A stretch of 64,000 nt of DNA, from assembly GCF_022539315.1 (NCBI RefSeq), contig NC_066329.1:1897072-1961071 (forward strand). The letters run 5' to 3'. Positions 46,801 to 51,499 of this stretch are shown one piece after another. The DNA is from Serinus canaria. Taxonomy: Eukaryota > Chordata > Aves > Passeriformes > Fringillidae. The notes beneath the pieces were generated by a model. That model was not told the origin of the DNA and did no database searches. It saw only the letters and a list, made by a program, of their open reading frames with translations. Every line of letters starts with the position of its first letter. The stretch's first letter is position 1. The translations under genes were made by a program, and so were the position numbers.

Positions 46801-47595
46801 TCTTCCTTATCGGGGCGGCCCCAGGAGTGTCTGGAATGTCCCCAGTGCCACTCCCTGTCCCTGGGGGGCTGCCGGGAGCAGCGCAAAGCCCGCGGCCAGG
46901 CGGTCGGAACGGCAGATGTTAATCAGGAGCGGAGTTAATTCCCAACCGCGCTCCAAGCAGGCACCAGGGCGGCTCCGGCAGCCGGGCAGGGAACGCTGGA
47001 GGATGCCGGGCCCCGAGGGCAGCTGCGGAATCGCTCCGCCGGCTTTGGGAATGTTTTTTCCAGTCACTGAGCCACGCTCTGCCTGCCCCGGGCTGGGGCT
47101 GCCCCGCAGCTCTCTGTTAATTACCGGCCCAATCTCTTGCTAATCTGGATGTTCCAGCTCCGCTTCCCACGGGAGCTGATTCCTTCCACAGGGACTTAGC
47201 TCTGGCTGTTGTTGCTGTTAGGTCCTGGAAGGTTCCTGTTGGGTCCTGTTGGTTCCAGGAATCCCTGCTGTGCGCCGGGATGAGCCGGCTGTGGTACCCC
47301 CAGGCCCTGCCATCCCTGCATCCAAGGGATCGGGGCACAAAGCCCCGCGGGATCCTGGACGCCCAGGGTACCCAAGGAGCCCTTTCCCCCCTGGATGATG
47401 CTCTAGGAACCGGGCAGGGATGGCCGGGAGATGCAGGAGTTTAGGGCTTCCCCCGGTGCCGCTGCTTTTGGGAGCAGCTCCGTGGCAAAGCTGTTCCGGG
47501 AGGTTTTCCCAAAGATCTTCCTCGCAAACCCGCGCGGTCCCGCGGGAGGAGGCGCCCGGGGCTGACTCTGCTCCTTGTGTCCCTGCAGGCTGTGA
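919..47595 (+). CDS. KSR2: KSR2, kinase suppressor of Ras 2 (3' two thirds, 16 exons)
   Basis: Spliced coding region: 919-1100, 9079-9148, 9704-9787, 12172-12239, 13671-13789, 16235-16403, 18428-18469, 18702-18768, 20293-20341, 21089-21456, 35053-35149, 38961-39094, 42161-42292, 44750-44879, 46167-46300, 47589-47595. All introns are GT-AG and every phase closes, giving about 616 residues; human KSR2 has 950, so the N-terminal third lies upstream. Order: Ser/Pro-rich end of CA2, C1 zinc finger, 14-3-3 motif RTESVP, linker with FIFP, pseudokinase. KSR proteins are cytosolic and membrane-recruited scaffolds that bind MEK constitutively, dimerise with RAF and dock ERK. The usual VAIK lysine is arginine (VAIRL) and HRD is HKD, as in all KSRs. 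KSR1 is excluded because it has GQGRWG in the loop and a longer C-terminal tail after KSAE. No frameshift or in-frame stop is seen, so the gene looks intact. Confidence 0.97.
1995..2713. repeat. CCCTT pyrimidine satellite passing into a CCTTCCCAAA decamer array
   Basis: About 720 bp of almost pure C/T on the + strand: first (CCCTT)n, then degenerate variants, ending (2,570-2,713) with a 10-bp unit CCTTCCCAAA. The complementary strand is almost all purine. Long open frames across it are a product of the repeat. Confidence 0.95.
2876..2920. repeat. (TTTG)n with CTGT variants
   Basis: Ten or so tetranucleotide units GTTT/GTCT directly upstream of a minus-strand CR1 piece, probably the A-rich-derived tail or target of that insertion. 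Confidence 0.9.
2932..3060 (-). mobile_element. CR1 fragment
   Basis: Reads ATCACGGAATGATTTGGGCT then the CR1-typical GGGCAGGGACCCCTCCCACT, the inverse of the CR1 3' end. Confidence 0.75.
3560..3830 (-). mobile_element. CR1 fragment (older subfamily)
   Basis: GCTCCTGGAGCTCTGGCAGC, GGGGAAGAACCTTTCCCTGA and AGAAGTTGTAGAATACC match the inverse of an internal/3' part of CR1 and are more diverged than the other copies. Confidence 0.65.
4782..4870 (-). mobile_element. CR1 fragment
   Basis: GGTTGGAAGGGACCTTCAAG followed by CCATCCCATTCCAACCCCCT is the inverse CR1 3' end. Confidence 0.8.
5172..5340 (+). mobile_element. CR1 fragment
   Basis: GGAGCTGTGGCTGCCCCTGG, GGTGTCCAAGGCCAGTCTGG and a 3' end near TTTCCCACCCAAATCATT mark a sense-strand 5'-truncated CR1, ending in an ATT tract. 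Confidence 0.85.
5338..5375. repeat. (ATT)n microsatellite
   Basis: Eleven ATT units immediately after the CR1 3' end, the usual place for a CR1-tail-derived microsatellite. Confidence 0.95.
6880..7470. other. Candidate conserved non-coding element
   Basis: Repeat-free AT-rich island in otherwise GC-rich intron. It holds a perfect palindrome AATTAGCGCTAATT (6,910-6,923) and, from 7,130, many homeodomain-type words (GCTAATGAAGGCAATTAGC, TTTAGAAAGTAATTAAAAG, GGATTTAATTGAGG, TTGTAATTTAATTCC). The density suggests a developmental enhancer; conservation is not shown here. Confidence 0.4.
7760..8030 (+). mobile_element. CR1 fragment
   Basis: CACTGCCAGAGGGCAGGGAT, GGAATTGTTCCCTGGGATGG and CTTCCCACCCAACCCATCCC are sense CR1 3' sequence. 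Confidence 0.85.
8160..8290. other. Candidate conserved non-coding element
   Basis: Repeat-free block with GTGCAATTAGAGCC and ATATTAAAATGGGATATTAA between CpG-containing segments. Suggestive only. Confidence 0.25.
8450..8512. repeat. (GGA)n/(AGC)n trinucleotide tract
   Basis: GAGGAGCAGGAAGAGGAGC runs into (GGA)n then (GCA)n. The polyserine, polyarginine and polyglutamate frames across it are repeat artefacts. Confidence 0.9.
9079..9148 (+). CDS. KSR2: KSR2 exon 2: LxVP motif and start of C1 domain
   Basis: Flanked by CTGCAG and GTGGGC; 70 nt. It encodes [18 protein letters not shown] and then NSIKHR, the Arg completed by the next exon. The LSVP segment fits the calcineurin-docking LxVP consensus reported for KSR2, which links this paralogue to calcium signalling. 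The His of KHR is the first zinc ligand of the C1 domain. Confidence 0.95.
9149..9703. other. KSR2 intron 2 (555 bp)
   Basis: Short intron within the C1-coding part; I see no repeat or element in it beyond ordinary intron sequence. Confidence 0.85.
9704..9787 (+). CDS. KSR2: KSR2 exon 3: C1 domain core
   Basis: 84 nt between CCCCAG and GTATGG. It encodes [18 protein letters not shown] followed by LFGLKCKNC and two bases of Lys. The CTVC and CKNC pairs are C1-type zinc ligands. KSR C1 domains are atypical (no phorbol ester binding) and support membrane recruitment. Confidence 0.96.
11466..11545 (-). mobile_element. CR1 fragment
   Basis: GGAATGGTTTGGGCTGGAAG followed by CTTAAAGCTCATCC is inverse CR1 3' end. 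Confidence 0.8.
11882..12125 (-). mobile_element. CR1 fragment
   Basis: GGGACCTTAAAGCCCATCCC, GGGACACCTTCCACTATCCC and CTGCCCTCTGGCAGTGGGAA mark an inverse CR1. It ends only about 45 bp before exon 4, close to its branch-point region. Confidence 0.85.
12172..12239 (+). CDS. KSR2: KSR2 exon 4: end of C1 domain
   Basis: 68 nt between TGCCAG and GTGAGA. It encodes [18 protein letters not shown] and then IHRG plus one base. HNKC and the last Cys (PPC) complete the two zinc sites begun in exons 2 and 3. The exon sits at the left edge of a CpG-rich stretch. Confidence 0.96.
12240..13670. other. KSR2 intron 4 with CpG-rich stretch (12,240-12,760)
   Basis: The first 500 bp are rich in CpG, unlike most of the window, and include a 12-bp perfect inverted repeat (12,316-12,327 with 12,358-12,369). 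The rest has a C/A tract near 12,885-12,912 and nothing else recognisable. An intragenic CpG island is possible. Confidence 0.5.
13671..13789 (+). CDS. KSR2: KSR2 exon 5: 14-3-3 site RTESVP
   Basis: 119 nt between ATCCAG and GTGAGA. Joined to exon 4 it reads [18 protein letters not shown], then [18 protein letters not shown] and KTNKLNK. RTESVP matches the MARK/C-TAK1-phosphorylated 14-3-3 site that holds KSRs in the cytosol. As I recall, human reads HRGDPARL, so two residues are missing at this junction. Confidence 0.95.
13838..14260 (-). mobile_element. CR1 fragment, the longest in the window
   Basis: AGAATCATGGAATTCTTCAG, CTCCCCCTGCACTGCCAAGG, CCCCAAGTGCCACATCCAC and TTTTCTCCAGGCTGAGCCCC are successive inverse CR1 blocks covering about 420 bp. 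Confidence 0.85.
14960..15035 (-). mobile_element. CR1 fragment, short
   Basis: AAATCATGGAATGGCCTAGG and TTGGAAGAGACCTTCAATTC are inverse CR1 3' terminal sequence. Confidence 0.7.
15729..16142 (-). mobile_element. Solo LTR of an endogenous retrovirus
   Basis: About 414 bp beginning TGTCAGATTGG and ending GAATGCCACA on the + strand, so TG...CA in both directions. Internal words (CAGAAGGCTGATTCATTATT, GGCCCTGATTGGCCAAAGAG with a CCAAT box, AATCCTGGGCGAAGGGATTT) resemble a songbird LTR family I recall; the poly(A)-type word places it on the minus strand. No retroviral coding region is attached. Target duplications are not clear. Confidence 0.6.
16235..16403 (+). CDS. KSR2: KSR2 exon 6: Ser/Pro linker (CA4)
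   Basis: 169 nt between CCTCAG and GTATGC. It encodes [20 protein letters not shown], a run of S/T/P, and [11 protein letters not shown]. This is the low-complexity linker between C1 and the ERK-docking motif, a probable target of proline-directed kinases. A solo LTR ends 92 bp before its first base. Confidence 0.95.
16404..18427. other. KSR2 intron 6 (2.0 kb)
   Basis: Holds the CATC/CGTC microsatellite at 16,772-16,995 and a G run at 18,188-18,200; otherwise plain intron. Confidence 0.85.
16772..16995. repeat. (CATC)n with an internal (CGTC)n block
   Basis: About 220 bp of tetranucleotide. Units are mainly CATC, with a near-pure CGTC run at roughly 16,925-16,977. WMDG and HPSI open frames on both strands are artefacts. 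Confidence 0.97.
18428..18469 (+). CDS. KSR2: KSR2 exon 7: ERK-docking FIFP motif
   Basis: A 42-nt micro-sized exon between TTCCAG and GTAAGG, encoding [17 protein letters not shown] is the DEF/FxFP motif by which KSR scaffolds bind activated ERK. Its length is a multiple of three, so skipping would remove the ERK site without changing frame. Confidence 0.95.
18702..18768 (+). CDS. KSR2: KSR2 exon 8: linker
   Basis: 67 nt between TCCCAG and GTGAGT, separated from exon 7 by only 232 bp. It encodes [22 protein letters not shown] with split codons at both ends. Human, as I recall it, has DVVPVPETP, so one VP repeat appears absent here. Confidence 0.94.
18769..21088. other. KSR2 introns 8 and 9 flanking exon 9
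   Basis: Apart from the 49-nt exon at 20,293 I see no repeat element or other gene. 18,950-19,090 and 19,780-19,870 are AT-rich and may be regulatory, without firm evidence. Confidence 0.7.
20293..20341 (+). CDS. KSR2: KSR2 exon 9: linker
   Basis: 49 nt between AACAG and GTGAGA, encoding [17 protein letters not shown] with the Ile split over the junction. It is identical or nearly so to other vertebrate KSR2 in this stretch. Confidence 0.94.
21089..21456 (+). CDS. KSR2: KSR2 exon 10: acidic linker and pseudokinase N-lobe
   Basis: 368 nt between CTGCAG and GTTGGG, the longest coding exon. It begins with an acidic run ([18 protein letters not shown]), then [17 protein letters not shown] and the N-lobe: glycine-rich loop [18 protein letters not shown] with Arg in place of the ATP-anchoring Lys, alpha-C helix [13 protein letters not shown], and [26 protein letters not shown] is the RAF-type side-to-side dimer region. 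The donor GTTGGG is weak. The last loop residue is Phe where human, as I recall, has Tyr. Confidence 0.97.
21722..22060 (-). mobile_element. CR1 fragment
   Basis: GGAATGGTTTGGCTTGGGTT, GGGGCAGCCACAGCTGCTCT and CTGCCCTCTGGCAGTGGGAG are inverse CR1. Confidence 0.85.
23385..23600 (+). mobile_element. CR1 fragment
   Basis: GGAATTAGGAATTGTTCCCT, CCCAGAGCAGCTGTGGCTGC and TCTCAACCCAAACCATTCCA are sense CR1 ending at the element's 3' terminus. Confidence 0.88.
23828..24045 (-). mobile_element. CR1 fragment
   Basis: GGAATAGTTTGGGTTGGAGG through CTTGGGCACTGCCAGGGATC is inverse CR1, only ~230 bp from the oppositely oriented copy at 23,385. Confidence 0.85.
24985..25372 (+). mobile_element. CR1 fragment
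   Basis: GGGGCTCCAGGAGAGCTGGA, GACAGGACACAGGGAATGGC and CTTCCAACCCAAACCATTCC define a ~390-bp sense CR1. Confidence 0.88.
27105..27210 (+). mobile_element. CR1 fragment
   Basis: GGTCTCTTCCAACCCAAACC at the 3' end of a short sense CR1. Confidence 0.75.
27365..27605 (+). mobile_element. CR1 fragment
   Basis: GACAGGACACAGGGAATGGC through CACTCAAACCATTCCATGAT, a sense CR1 with its terminal ATTC repeat word. Confidence 0.87.
27770..28000. other. Candidate conserved non-coding element
   Basis: Repeat-free AT-rich block with ATCATATAATAAATAGGGAT, CCGGATAAATCTTGATAACG and GGGAATTAATATATACATTA. Base composition is sharply different from the CR1-rich flank, suggesting constraint. Not testable here. 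Confidence 0.3.
28525..28600. other. AT-rich island in intron 10
   Basis: GCGGCATTAACTTTGTATTA followed by ATAATCATTACTACTAT, unique sequence; a weak conserved-element candidate. Confidence 0.2.
29020..29093. repeat. (TCC)n with TTTTCC interruptions
   Basis: Around 70 bp of CTCCTC units; produces polyproline, polyserine and polyglycine shadow frames. Confidence 0.95.
29485..29760 (-). mobile_element. CR1 fragment
   Basis: GATTGGAAAAGATCCTTAAG, GTGTCCCCAAGTGCCACATC and CAGTGAGGAAATTTTCCCTC are inverse CR1, related to the copy at 13,838. Confidence 0.8.
30530..30967. repeat. 21-bp minisatellite, left part
   Basis: About twenty units of GTAGAGGTGGTGGCCATCAC plus one base, with ATGAATGCAGCGTTATGGCC variants forming a higher-order period. 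Because 21 is a multiple of three, all frames stay open and give seven-residue repeats. Confidence 0.93.
30968..31612 (-). mobile_element. Solo LTR, ERVK-like, inside the minisatellite
   Basis: 645 bp starting TGCAAGAGCC and ending TTCCCAACA on the + strand. On the minus strand it begins TGTTGGGAAGGATG, holds an AATAAA (from TTTATT at about 31,019-31,024) near its end, and closes with TTGCA. Flanks GCCACC (30,962-30,967) and GCCAGC (31,613-31,618) look like a 6-bp target duplication, the length usual for ERVK. No gag, pol or env sequence is present. Confidence 0.75.
31613..31925. repeat. 21-bp minisatellite, right part
   Basis: Same unit as 30,530-30,967 (GCAGAGGTCGTGGCCATCCA and variants), continuing in register after the LTR; more diverged than the left part. 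Confidence 0.9.
33869..33982 (-). mobile_element. CR1 fragment, left half of an inverted pair
   Basis: TCATGGAATGGTTTGGGTGG, GGGACCTTAAATCTCATCCC and CCAAGCCCCATCCAAGG are inverse CR1. Confidence 0.85.
33983..34085 (+). mobile_element. CR1 fragment, right half of an inverted pair
   Basis: GTGTCCCTGCCCATGGCAGA to CTTCCAACCCAAACCATTCT with the terminal TGTGATTCTGTGATT octamers of CR1, oriented opposite to the adjoining piece. Confidence 0.85.
34960..34986. repeat. (ATTG)n microsatellite
   Basis: Six GATT units about 70 bp upstream of the exon 11 acceptor. Confidence 0.9.
35053..35149 (+). CDS. KSR2: KSR2 exon 11: hinge to alpha-E
   Basis: 97 nt between TTCCAG and GTACGG, encoding [18 protein letters not shown] followed by [15 protein letters not shown]. 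This is the kinase hinge and the D/E helices. It follows a 13.6-kb intron and precedes a seven-copy 41-bp tandem repeat by about 85 bp. Confidence 0.97.
35235..35521. repeat. 41-bp tandem repeat, seven copies
   Basis: Unit AAGGATTCTGGGCAGGACAG then AACTCCTTGGTGTGAAAATCC; copies begin every 41 bp from 35,235. Alternating AAGG/AGTG starts suggest a two-unit higher order. The 311-residue minus frame across it is spurious. Confidence 0.96.
35728..35865 (-). mobile_element. CR1 fragment
   Basis: AAGAATGGTTTGTGTTGTAA and GGGACACCTTCCACTATCCC are inverse CR1. Confidence 0.85.
37980..38480. other. Candidate conserved non-coding block
   Basis: Includes CTTAAAAATAAATTCTTC, GTGGCTAATGATGACAGATG, ATATTCCCTCTTAAGCAACA and CATTAGCACTAATTTTAATT, broken by a short (GGAT)n at 38,088-38,112. 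Unique sequence with homeodomain-like words; conservation unproven. Confidence 0.3.
38961..39094 (+). CDS. KSR2: KSR2 exon 12: HKD loop and DFG motif
   Basis: 134 nt between CCCCAG and GTAGGA. It encodes [36 protein letters not shown] and [11 protein letters not shown] replaces the catalytic HRD, while Asn of KSKN and the DFG Asp are kept, the usual KSR pattern: nucleotide can bind but phosphotransfer is poor. Confidence 0.97.
39095..42160. other. KSR2 intron 12 (3.1 kb)
   Basis: The final 950 bp is the ~200-bp tandem array. 39,095-41,200 is plain intron with short T tracts. Confidence 0.85.
41215..42160. repeat. ~200-bp tandem array ending at the exon 13 acceptor
   Basis: Five copies; the marker TTCAAACCTGGCTTTGCAAG (or CTCAAACC) starts at 41,261, 41,460, 41,660, 41,838 and 42,039. 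Each copy contains CACAGCTCCAGCTCC(A/T) and a CAG near its end, matching the true acceptor region CCACGGCTCCGTGTGCCACAG. The 443-residue open frame across it is an artefact. Confidence 0.93.
42161..42292 (+). CDS. KSR2: KSR2 exon 13: activation segment and APE motif
   Basis: 132 nt between CCACAG and GTGAGT. It encodes [39 protein letters not shown] and DVFALG. LAPE is the APE motif of the activation segment, the face that holds MEK in the KSR2-MEK1 complex. The acceptor has a poor pyrimidine tract and lies at the end of a ~200-bp tandem array that repeats acceptor-like sequence. Confidence 0.96.
42293..44749. other. KSR2 intron 13 (2.5 kb)
   Basis: Starts with a low-copy tandem duplication (42,460-42,990). 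43,000-44,700 is ordinary intron with an AT-rich part near 43,200-43,400. Confidence 0.8.
42460..42990. repeat. Low-copy tandem duplication (about 2.5 copies)
   Basis: CCAGAACATCCTGGGAATGC, GATGCCAAAGGTTGGGGACA and GAGAAGGTGCTTGGA recur about 210-220 bp apart, with a more diverged first copy around 42,510-42,570. Confidence 0.8.
44750..44879 (+). CDS. KSR2: KSR2 exon 14: alpha-F region of C-lobe
   Basis: 130 nt between CCACAG and GTAGGT. It encodes [37 protein letters not shown] and MGKEIS. Human has WQMGTGMK as I recall, so two conservative-position changes are seen. Confidence 0.96.
44880..46166. other. KSR2 intron 14 (1.3 kb), mostly minisatellite
   Basis: Nearly 1 kb of the intron is the ~66-bp array; unique sequence remains only at the two ends. 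Confidence 0.85.
45100..46090. repeat. ~66-bp minisatellite, about fifteen copies
   Basis: Unit built from GATCCTCATGGGATGGA, CATCCCTTCCATCCCAGTCC and TTCCCAAGAATCCAGTGATGG. Copies start every 64-67 bp. Blocks at 45,500 and 45,895 repeat each other over longer range, a sign of unequal exchange. Shadow frames on both strands are artefacts. Confidence 0.95.
46167..46300 (+). CDS. KSR2: KSR2 exon 15: end of pseudokinase C-lobe
   Basis: 134 nt between CTCCAG and GTAAGT. It encodes [38 protein letters not shown] and HFWKSA plus two bases (GA). ERPTF is the usual C-lobe Arg motif (helix H/I). If the intron is not removed, the GT of the donor makes GAG TAA, stopping after KSAE. Confidence 0.96.
46301..47588. 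other. KSR2 intron 15 (1.3 kb)
   Basis: Unique GC-rich sequence with homeodomain-like words at 46,918-46,940 (GTTAATCAGGAGCGGAGTTAA) omitted detail aside; and near 47,110-47,160 (TGTTAATTACCGGCCC). It could act as 3' UTR if retained. Confidence 0.6.
47589..47595 (+). CDS. KSR2: KSR2 exon 16, coding part: last residue and stop
   Basis: After CTGCAG the exon reads G CTG TGA. With GA from exon 15 this gives Glu-Leu-stop, reproducing the C-terminus KSAEL of vertebrate KSR2. The coding part is only seven bases; the rest of the exon is 3' UTR. Confidence 0.9.
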
Positions 47596-48689
47596 CGGGA
47601 GGAGTTACGGGACGGTGCCTTCCTCCCCCAGCGGGTCTCCTCTTCCTCTCCGCTTCCCACCCTGCGCTACGGAGGAGCAGCGGGGCCGACAGCGGGCCGG
47701 GACCGGGATCCTCCCCCGCGGCGTTTCTTCATCCCGGGAATCCTCTCGGAGCCGGAGCAGCCCCGGGCACGCCCGGCTGCGGTGGGATGGGGACAGCGGG
47801 CGGCTCTCCGTGCTCAGGCGGTGGCTCTGGGGACAGAACCCCCCGAGCAGGGGTGACCCACAGGACAATGACTTCAGCTTCTCCCCAGGGCTCCTCTGAT
47901 CCCGATCCAGTGCTCACGACGACGCTCGGCTGGGGAGGGCTTGTTCTCGGTTCTCTGTGGGTTTCTTTAATTCCCTTTATTTATTTCTTGGCGGTTTTGT
48001 CACGGAAAAAGGGGGAATGTGGCTGATTCATGAGTTTATCCCCGGATCCTGCGGGGCCAGGGAGTGCCACTGCCATTAGCTGCCCCCCGCGGGGAAATGC
48101 ATCTGTCCCGCTGCCCCCGCGCCCCCGCAGCCCCTTCGTGGGCAGCGCTGACCTTTCACAAGTGGCTTCTCTCCCTCCCAGCCGCCGCCACTTACGTGTC
48201 CCCCCGCGGGTCTCCCTGCCAGCGGGACACGTCTCCTCATTCCCGTTAATTTATCCGCTGGTCCCGGGGTGTGTCTCACCAGCCAGCCCTGCCCCCTCGC
48301 TCTCCATCGCTGCCCTGCTCCTGCCTTTGCTCCTCACTCCCCAAAGCCCGGCTCTGGGGGGGCTCTGGGGCTGGGCACCAGCTGGAATCGGGATCCATCC
48401 CCTCTCCTGGGGCTCGTTCCTGCAGCTGGGAATGCAGGCAGGCTCTGGTTGTACAGAGCAGCTCCCAGCCCCGCTCCGGGACGTCTCAGCCGTGCCCAGG
48501 ACCATTTCCCCCCACGTGCTCATCTCCCATCAGCCAAATCCCAGCATTTCCCCCAAAAATTCTCTCTGGGAGCTGCTGTTTCCACCTGAATTCCACGTGC
48601 TGGTGTTTCCCTCTCCCCCTCCCAGCTCGGATGGGCCCTCCAGCCCCTCGGATGAGCTGTCAGATGAGAGCAAATTGCATTCCCAGGCT

Positions 48690-48910
48690 CTCATGCAGCA
48701 TAATTGCTTGACAGGAACCATCCCGGATAATTCAATTGTAGTCTCAGTTCGCTTTAATTTGGAGCCGTGACGAGGCTTTGCAAACCCAGCCAGCCCTGCT
48801 CTGTCTGGCTGCTGCTCCAGTTCCTCCTCGCTGGTGCTGGGAGCGCTTTAGCAAAAGTAAATGAAGATTAGAAACTTAATTGCAGCTGGGATGAGATGGG
48901 ATTTTAATTG
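48690..48910. other. Candidate conserved block in the presumed 3' UTR
   Basis: CATGCAGCATAATTGCTTGA, GGATAATTCAATTGTAGTCT and CGCTTTAATTTGGAGCC in unique sequence, unlike the repeat-rich surroundings. Could be a UTR element or enhancer; conservation not tested. Confidence 0.3.
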
Positions 48911-49207
48911 TGGGGGTATTAAAATCCCCTCGCGTGCACGTGTGAGAATTCCGAGGTGGGCAGGAGCAGGGAGGGGTGGATCCAGCCCAAAAGGACCTGG
49001 AGGAGTCTCCTGCTGGGATGGGAGGCAGTGCAGGGAGCTGGGGTGGGGCAGGATGGCTTGAGGGGCTGAGGCTGAGCGGGATGGGCAAGCTGAGCCCTCG
49101 TTTGGGTTAATTGCTCAGGAAATCGGGGGCTCCTGAGTTAGGGTTCATCCCAGCTTCTCATCCCAGCTCTTCCCTGCCTTTCACCCCAGCCCAGCCCGCA
49201 GCACCCA

Positions 49208-49400
49208 CGGCCTGTGCTGTCCCTGTGCTCCCCCCAGGTGTCCCTGTGCTCCCCCCAGGTGTCCCTGTGTCCCCAGGTGTCCCTGCTCCCCCCAGCTGTC
49301 CCTGTCCCTGCTCTCCCCCCAGGTGTCCCTGCTCTCCCCCCAGGTGTCCCTGCTCTCCCCCCAGGTGTCCCTGTGTCCCCAGGTGTCCCTCTGCACACAC
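49208..49400. repeat. 21-bp minisatellite with CCCCCCAGGTGTCC units
   Basis: Around nine units of CCCCCCAGGTGTCCCTG(C/T) plus variable bases. Every unit contains a splice-acceptor-like pyrimidine tract plus CAG followed by GT. Confidence 0.93.
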
Positions 49401-49924
49401 CTGCACAAACCTTGCACTAGAACCTCGGGGGGGGGGGGGTCTCTCTGAGCTCTCACCGATGCCTTCAGCTGTGCTGCTCCTGGCCTCTGGGGGAGGCACA
49501 GAACCCCCTCCCCAGAGGTTTTGGGTGCAGGGGGGGCACGGGGAGGTGTCAGCAATCCCCAGAGCCCACCCAGAGGGAGCGGGGTGCTGCTGGGTCCGTG
49601 GTCTTGGGTTCTGAGCAGGTGTGGATTCCCAGGGGAGGGTGTTGGGAGGAGGAGGAAGGTGACACCAGGGTGGTGGATATTGTGTGGATCTGTGGGGGAA
49701 TGGACGAGGTCTCTCTTGGGGTCCTCGTGGGTTGGCTCCCATGTCCCAAGTCCTGGCCTGGGGGGTCTCACCGTAGTGTCCCCCGTGGGGTCCCGCAGCT
49801 GCTGGCAGACTCCTGATGGATTTTCTGGCCAGGAGTGGAGGGAGCAATGAGCTGAGGGGTGCTGGGGGTTGGGTGGGTTCCCCTGTGGGGTCAGGGCCTC
49901 ACTGGGCTGCAGCCTCAGCCACAG

Positions 49925-50215
49925 AGCCATGGAGTGGGCTGGGTGGGAAAGGACCCCAAAGCCCACCCGGTGCCACCCCTGCCATGGCAGGGACACCTCC
50001 CACTGCCCCAGGCTGCTCCCAGCCCCATCCTTGGGCACTGCCTGGGATCCAGGGGCAGCCACAGCTGCTCTGGGAATGCTATGCCAGCCCCTCCCCACCC
50101 TCCCAGGGAACAATTCCTGCCCAATATCCCATTTGACTCTGCCCTCTTTCACTTTCAAGCCGTTCCCCTTCTCCTGCCTCATTCCCCCTTGGCCACACCC
50201 TTCTCCACTGAACTT
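49925..50215 (-). mobile_element. CR1 fragment
   Basis: CATGGAGTGGGCTGGGTGGG, GGGACACCTCCCACTGCCCC and CCAGGGGCAGCCACAGCTGC are inverse CR1. Confidence 0.85.
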
Positions 50216-50576
50216 TGGGCATCTGGAAGAAACCAAATATTCCTACAGCCAGCATCTCCCGGCTCTCCAGCCTCTTCCTGCCCTCTCCTCTCGCTGTGGT
50301 GTCTCAGCCACAGGCACAGCACAATGGTGTCGATTGTCCTGAATTTATCCCAAAGGAGCCCCGAGGAGCAGCTCCTTCCCTTCCCTTCCAGCCGTTCAGG
50401 CTGCCACGTTATTCCCATCATTCCCTCTTATTTTTAAACTCTTCATTATTTAAACAAAACCCCGCCCACCAAACCAACAATTCTTATTTTTGTTGTTGTT
50501 GTTTGGGTTTTTTTTTGTTTTTTTTTTTTGACTCTGCCTTTGTGAAGGATATTTTTTTTTTCTCTTTGGCCCAGTT

Positions 50577-50584
50577 TATAAATA
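50577..50584 (+). promoter_or_regulatory. TATA-box-like TATAAATA
   Basis: A clean TATAAATA between T-rich sequence and GC-rich sequence (GCGCTTCGGCAGGGAGGGGA). It has the look of a core promoter, with a start expected near 50,610. No coding exon follows that I can support. Confidence 0.3.
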
Positions 50585-51197
50585 CCCAGCGCTTCGGCAG
50601 GGAGGGGATGCGGGAGAAGCTCTCCACAATAGCTCGGCGGGAGGGAGAGGATCCATCCCGAGGCTCGGCTTAGCTGGGAGCCAGCAGAGAGCCAGGGCTA
50701 TTTCCAGCCGGGCTGGGCTGAGCTGGGCGCTGCCCTGGAGATGCAGGAGCCGCCCCCAGCCCCAGGGCTGCTCCTGGCCCAGCCCCGCTGCTCCATCACC
50801 CATCGCCTCCCCTCTGTTCCCAGAGCTCCCTGACTTCGCCGCTGCCCGAGGATTTTCCCAGCATTTTGGTGCTGCTGGGGTCACCACGTTTGGGGCTGAG
50901 CCGTGTGGACTCCCCCAGAGCTGGGAGAGGTTGCCCCAGGGCTCTCTGTGTCCTCCTTTGGCTGCTGAAGGATATTCCCTGCTCTGGCTTTTTCTTCCAT
51001 TTCCCTTTCCCCACAAATTCCCAAATCCTCGCTGAGCCCTGACCGGGCAGTTTCTGGGAATGACGAGCTCAGAGTTGGGCCCCCATGATTTGATCCAGTC
51101 CTGTGGCAGGAGCTGGGATGGTGCAGGTTTGGGGTGGGTGGGAGGCAGAAATCAGGGTCTTGGAGGTGGAGGAGCCGCTCAGCCTTTCCTAGAGGGT

Positions 51198-51400
51198 GGA
51201 ATTATGGAATGGTCTGGGTTGGAAGGGACCTGGAACCCCATGGCAGGGACACTGCCACTGAGCCCCCGGCCCTGGGCACTGCCAGGGATCCAGGGGCAGC
51301 CACAGCTGCTCTGGGCACCCTGTGCCTGCCCTCACCGGGAAAAATTCCCTCCCAGCACCCCGTCCAAGCCCTCCCTGTGCCAAATAGGATTCTAGGGAAG
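51198..51400 (-). mobile_element. CR1 fragment
   Basis: TTATGGAATGGTCTGGGTTG and CCAGGGATCCAGGGGCAGCC are inverse CR1. Confidence 0.85.
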
Positions 51401-51499
51401 AGCTGGTGCCTGGAACTCGGCCTCTCTGGCCGAGGAGAAGGGCTCTGTGCTGAGCCCCTCTCTGCCCCCCCAAGTGCCCTGGGTCGAGCCCTTCCTCCT

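Noticed and set aside
919..47595. KSR1 as the gene identity
   Set aside because: The glycine-rich loop is GKGRFG rather than GQGRWG, the linker carries the KSR2 sequence [12 protein letters not shown], and the protein ends at KSAEL without the KSR1 tail.
919..47595. A RAF kinase as the gene identity
   Set aside because: VAIR and HKD replace VAVK and HRD, and the linker contains KSR-specific FIFP and RTESVP motifs.
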